Positions 60,953-64,000 of a DNA stretch of 64,000 nucleotides are shown here, in pieces. The DNA comes from Streptomyces cellulosae (lineage in GTDB: Bacteria > Actinomycetota > Actinomycetes > Streptomycetales > Streptomycetaceae): the NCBI RefSeq assembly GCF_000721105.1, contig NZ_JOEV01000025.1, positions 310,001-374,000 on the forward strand. The letters run 5' to 3'. Position 1 is the stretch's first letter; the number at the start of each line of letters is the position of its first letter. Under the pieces are notes generated by a model. That model was not told the DNA's origin. It searched no databases and saw only the letters and a list, made by a program, of their open reading frames with translations. Position numbers and translations under genes: made by a program.

Positions 60953-62338
60953 TCAGTTCCATGTGGCCGAGTAGTACTGCCGGTACGCCTTGCGGTCCTG
61001 CTCGGCACGGATGAACCGGGTGGCCGCCAGCGCGACCAGACTGCCCGCGATGACCAGCAGACCGGGCCCGACGTTCCGCGGGTCCGTGAGCCGGGCCAGC
61101 AGCGGTTCCCCGCTCACACCGCCCCCCGCCGGCGCCGACGACCCGGGCTGCGCCGCACCGGGGTCGATCGCGCTCTGCGTCGAGGAGGCGGACGGCGCCG
61201 CGGAGTCCTTGCCGTTCGCGCCGCCGGCGGCCGGGACCGCCACGAGCAGCTTGACGTTCAGATCGGCCAGCGCCTTCGTCACCGGCTGGAAGAACGTCGT
61301 ACCGCCGCTCGTGCAGTCGCCGCTGCCGCCCGAGGTCACCCCGAGGGCGATCCCCTCGGAGAACATCGGGCCGCCGCTGTCACCGGGTTCGGCGCACACG
61401 TTCGTCTCGATCAGGCCGGTGACGGTGCCCTCGGGGTAGTTGACCGTGGCGTTGAGCCCCGTCACCTCGCCGTCACGCAGCCCGCTGGTGCTGCCGCTGC
61501 GGAACACCCGCTGCCCGACGGTCGGATCTGCCGCGCCGGTGATCTGGACGCCCTTGCCGTTGCCGATGGCCACCACGGCGGCTCCGTCGCCCGCCTTGCC
61601 GTCGGCGTACTGCACCAGGGAGAAGTCGTTGCCGGGGAAGCTCTGGGTGACCGTCTTGCCCAGCCGTGCGCTGGCCCCGGAGTCCTCGAACCAGATGGAG
61701 CCGGTGGGCCCGCAGTGCCCGGCGGTGAGGATGAAGTCGCTCTGCCCGTTGGTCACGTTGAAGCCCGCCGAGCAGCGGCCGCCGGTCGACAGGATGGGCA
61801 GCGCGCCGTTGATGCGGGGGGTGAAGCTGCCCTGGGTGCGTTCCATGCGGACGAAGCTGCCGATGCCGCCGGCGACCTTGGTCATCCGGGACCAGTCGTC
61901 GGCCGAGACGGTGCTGTCCCCCCGTACGACGACACGGTTGGTGCGGTAGTCCATCGCCCAGGCCGTGCCCGGCACCCGGGGTGCCGAACGCAGCGTCGCG
62001 GTCGCGGACTTGAGCTCGTTCATGCTGTGCGACACCATCTTCGCCTCGGCCCCCGCCGCGCGGACCTCGGCCGCCGCGTCCTTGTCGGTGACCGCGACCA
62101 CCGGCCGGCCGTCGGCGCCGATCCAGGTGCCCGCCGTACGGGAGGGGCCGAGCCGCCGGACGAGCCCCTCGCCCATGGTCCCGGCCTGCTGGGCCTGCTG
62201 GGCGAACGTGCGGGGAGCGGGGACGGCGGGAGTCTCACTGGCCATGGCCCGCGTGACCATCGTCCCTCCGAGAAGGAGTCCGCCGACGGCCGCCAGCCGT
62301 GTCACTCGCCGGACGACCCGTCGTCGTGCGTGCCTCAT
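60953..62338 (-). CDS. S1-family serine protease with C-terminal membrane anchor
   Basis: Preproprotein of 461 residues. N-terminal signal sequence (VTRLAAVGGLLLGGTMVTRA), propeptide to about 175, chymotrypsin-fold domain with His208 (ILTAGHCG), Asp238 (PGNDFSLVQ) and Ser321 (CAEPGDSGGPM). After a Ser/Ala/Pro-rich linker (375-410) there is a transmembrane helix at about 424-442 (VGPGLLVIAGSLVALAATRF) and a short cytoplasmic tail. No LPxTG sorting motif. It is closely related to the protease at 18300-19778 but anchored. The ATG at 62338 gives the natural signal peptide; upstream in-frame codons are unlikely. Confidence 0.88.
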   Translation of the reverse strand: MRHARRRVVRRVTRLAAVGGLLLGGTMVTRAMASETPAVPAPRTFAQQAQQAGTMGEGLVRRLGPSRTAGTWIGADGRPVVAVTDKDAAAEVRAAGAEAKMVSHSMNELKSATATLRSAPRVPGTAWAMDYRTNRVVVRGDSTVSADDWSRMTKVAGGIGSFVRMERTQGSFTPRINGALPILSTGGRCSAGFNVTNGQSDFILTAGHCGPTGSIWFEDSGASARLGKTVTQSFPGNDFSLVQYADGKAGDGAAVVAIGNGKGVQITGAADPTVGQRVFRSGSTSGLRDGEVTGLNATVNYPEGTVTGLIETNVCAEPGDSGGPMFSEGIALGVTSGGSGDCTSGGTTFFQPVTKALADLNVKLLVAVPAAGGANGKDSAAPSASSTQSAIDPGAAQPGSSAPAGGGVSGEPLLARLTDPRNVGPGLLVIAGSLVALAATRFIRAEQDRKAYRQYYSATWN

Positions 62339-62432
62339 GCATGGCTCCCGAACCCCGACCTCACGGTCAACACCGCGGGGTACCCGCTTGGTTGAGCACC
62401 CTCCTTCCATACGTGGCCCGGAGCGGGTGCGT

Positions 62433-63503
62433 TCACGGCACGGGTGATCTCTCCTCGTCCGTTCTCTTCTCGTCCGGCGAGACGAGCTCCCCCCAGCTGG
62501 ACTCGTCGCCCCAGACGGACGCCCGGTCGACGTAGGGCCGCAGCAAGGCGGTGAGCGGGGGATCGCCGCGTCCGTTCAACTCGTCCGAGGCGATCTTGCG
62601 GGCGATGCCGGCGAGGAAGTCGGCGACCTGCACCCGGGCATCCCGCCGGGCTTCCACCAACCGGAGACCGGTGAGGCCCACGCCCGCCCGGCGGCTGGTC
62701 TCCTCGATCCAGGCGATGCGTTCCGGCGTCAGCATGTTCTGCCGGTCGTGCACCAGCCGGACCGGCCGTCCGCCGGCGCTCCAGTACGCGGCCGTGCTGA
62801 CGATGGCGGGCAGCAGCGGGTTGAGGAGGGGGATCAGCGTGGGGCCCTCCCCGACGTCGGCCCGGTAGGCGTCGGCGCGGGGCCGGGCTGACGCGAGCCG
62901 GTCGAGCACGTCCGTCACCGTCGTACGGTCCGTCACCGTCGTACGGTCCGTCACCGTCGTACGGGGAGACGCCCGCCGCAGGGCGTCCACCTCGCGGAAG
63001 AAGCCCTCCACGGGGGCTTCGGGCTCCCCGTCGTTCCTGACCCGCAGCAACTGGTTGGCCGCGGTGAGGAACGCCCGCCACCGCTCCTGTCCGAACGCCC
63101 GCGGGCCGATCCGGAACAGCACCACGGCGTCGGTCGATCCGGGGCCGAGCAGCAGGTCGACGGCCCGGTCCACGACCAGGAACGTCTTCTCGATCAGGTG
63201 CACATGGGCCTGCCCGTGGATCGGCCCGGCCGGCGCGAGCAGCCACTCCAGCACCGCCCGGTGCTTCTCCCGCAGCAGATGGTTCGCCTTGTACTCCTCC
63301 GCCGGCGACCGGATCCGGTCCCGGATCTCCTGCACGGCCGCTGCGGCGGACTCAACGGACAACCACACGCTCGCGTGCGCGAACACGTCGGTGTTCCCGC
63401 CCGTGAGGTTCTCCCCGTCCGACCCCGACTCGTCGCAGCCGACCTCCAGAACCCCGCCCGCCGGGGCCGTCGCCCGTACACCGTCCTCATGACTCCAGGT
63501 CAC
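62433..63503 (-). CDS. DUF3800-like protein
   Basis: Protein of 356 residues with an N-terminal acidic motif [12 protein letters not shown], a central region with [19 protein letters not shown], and a C-terminal [20 protein letters not shown] matching the second acidic motif (D..x..QxAD) of DUF3800, which has a RNase H-like fold. A triple TTVTDR repeat lies near residues 181-198. Members are often linked to mobile or defence loci; none is visible here. Divergent from the aminotransferase gene with only 25 bases between start codons. Confidence 0.7.
   Translation of the reverse strand: MTWSHEDGVRATAPAGGVLEVGCDESGSDGENLTGGNTDVFAHASVWLSVESAAAAVQEIRDRIRSPAEEYKANHLLREKHRAVLEWLLAPAGPIHGQAHVHLIEKTFLVVDRAVDLLLGPGSTDAVVLFRIGPRAFGQERWRAFLTAANQLLRVRNDGEPEAPVEGFFREVDALRRASPRTTVTDRTTVTDRTTVTDVLDRLASARPRADAYRADVGEGPTLIPLLNPLLPAIVSTAAYWSAGGRPVRLVHDRQNMLTPERIAWIEETSRRAGVGLTGLRLVEARRDARVQVADFLAGIARKIASDELNGRGDPPLTALLRPYVDRASVWGDESSWGELVSPDEKRTDEERSPVP
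62910..62963. repeat. Three perfect 18-base tandem repeats inside the DUF3800-like gene
   Basis: gtccgtcaccgtcgtacg is present three times without a mismatch, encoding the TTVTDR repeat on the minus strand. The perfect identity indicates recent expansion. Confidence 0.9.
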
Positions 63504-63528
63504 ACCGCAGCCCCCTTATCTTGTGCGC

Positions 63529-64000
63529 ATGACCAGGATCCCGCACGAACCGTCCGGTGAACCGAATCCGCTGTGCTCCCTCACCCTCGACCAGCTCCGT
63601 CGTCGTACCAGCATGAAGTGGCGCACGTATCCCGAGGACGTCCTGCCGGTGTGGGTGGCCGAGATGGACGTCCCGCTCGCCGAACCGGTCGTCCGCGCGG
63701 TCACGGACGCGATCGCGCTCGGCGACACCGGCTACCCGGCCGGCACCGGGTACGCCGAGGCGCTGGCCGCCTTCGCCGCCGAGCGGTGGGACTGGGACGG
63801 GCTCGCGGTGGAACGTACCGCGATCGTGCCCGACGTGATGCTCGGCGTCGTCGAGATGCTGAGACTGGTCACCGGACCCGGTGATCCGGTGGTCGTGAAC
63901 CCGCCCGTGTATCCGCCGTTCTTCCAGTTCGTCGCGCACATGGACCGGACGGTGGCCGAGGCCCCGCTGGGCGCGGACGGGCGCCTCGACCCGGGCACCC
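63529..64000 (+). CDS. Pyridoxal-phosphate aminotransferase / C-S lyase (MalY/PatB type), 3' end outside window
   Basis: First 157 residues of a fold type I PLP enzyme. It starts [20 protein letters not shown] and carries [35 protein letters not shown] and [20 protein letters not shown], the MalY/PatB hallmark W(x)AxMDFx...GxxGY, then [12 protein letters not shown]. The PLP lysine would lie beyond the window. MalY/PatB enzymes cleave cystathionine or transaminate; which cannot be decided here. ATG at 63529. Confidence 0.9.
   Translation, partial: MTRIPHEPSGEPNPLCSLTLDQLRRRTSMKWRTYPEDVLPVWVAEMDVPLAEPVVRAVTDAIALGDTGYPAGTGYAEALAAFAAERWDWDGLAVERTAIVPDVMLGVVEMLRLVTGPGDPVVVNPPVYPPFFQFVAHMDRTVAEAPLGADGRLDPGT

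Overview
The window is very GC-rich actinobacterial DNA. GC-saturated third codon positions, AGGAGG-type ribosome binding sites, GTG/TTG starts, an SSI-type protease inhibitor, SpoIIE-type phosphatases, mycothiol chemistry (mscR) and binding-protein sugar transporters without their own ATPase all point to Streptomyces. I see no rRNA, tRNA, CRISPR array or complete insertion sequence. Several decayed genes (MFS remnant, rmlB/rmlD fusion, nonsense-interrupted phosphotransferase, multiply frameshifted glycosyltransferase, truncated SDR) and many short tandem repeats suggest an accessory, chromosome-arm-like region; that placement is inference.

Layout. 0-10 kb: the 5' part of a qcrB-like cytochrome b, a 2OG-Fe(II) oxygenase, an RHH antitoxin/Doc-like pair, a membrane protein joining sigma-like, zinc-finger-like, collagen-like and ricin-lectin parts, an SSI-family inhibitor with Lys at P1, a STAS protein, and an operon of a heme-oxygenase-like iron enzyme, a HemK2-type methyltransferase and a CDGSH protein. 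10-20 kb: a Ppx/GppA phosphatase, then a peptide-export operon on the minus strand (GG-leader precursor, HlyD-like adaptor, C39 peptidase-ABC exporter, second NHLM-type ABC protein), next to a secreted S1 protease with a Gly/Ala-rich tail. 20-30 kb: two divergent multi-domain SpoIIE phosphatases, a CBS-pair protein with a repetitive T-poor leader, a second cytochrome b, and ctaD-ctaF. 30-37 kb: rmlA, a decayed rmlB/rmlD hybrid, a methyltransferase, a large GT2 glycosyltransferase, a phosphoesterase and an interrupted aminoglycoside phosphotransferase-like gene. 37-47 kb: an Otr(A)/Tet(M)-type ribosomal protection protein with an unusual leader, a secreted GH5 enzyme, a TipA-type MerR regulator coupled to a GT1 glycosyltransferase, a secreted beta-propeller with a divergent TetR, and a GT1 pseudogene. 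47-64 kb: an ABC exporter, mscR-MBL-DUF4180 (the last with a TTA codon), SDRs, an L,D-transpeptidase, a ROK-controlled sugar ABC system with a Gfo/Idh/MocA oxidoreductase, a DMT transporter, a second S1 protease with a C-terminal membrane anchor, a DUF3800-like protein, and the start of a MalY/PatB-type aminotransferase.

The strongest candidate for an undescribed system is the export operon at 11.2-17.4 kb. Its 48-residue predicted core peptide uses only ten amino-acid types and has no Cys, Lys, Arg or aromatic residue, unlike typical bacteriocins or lanthipeptides, and no modifying enzyme is encoded beside it. Other points of note are the iron-enzyme/HemK2/CDGSH operon, the sigma-like lectin membrane protein, the rmlB/rmlD hybrid, and the leader ORF with a possibly masked ribosome binding site upstream of the ribosomal protection gene.
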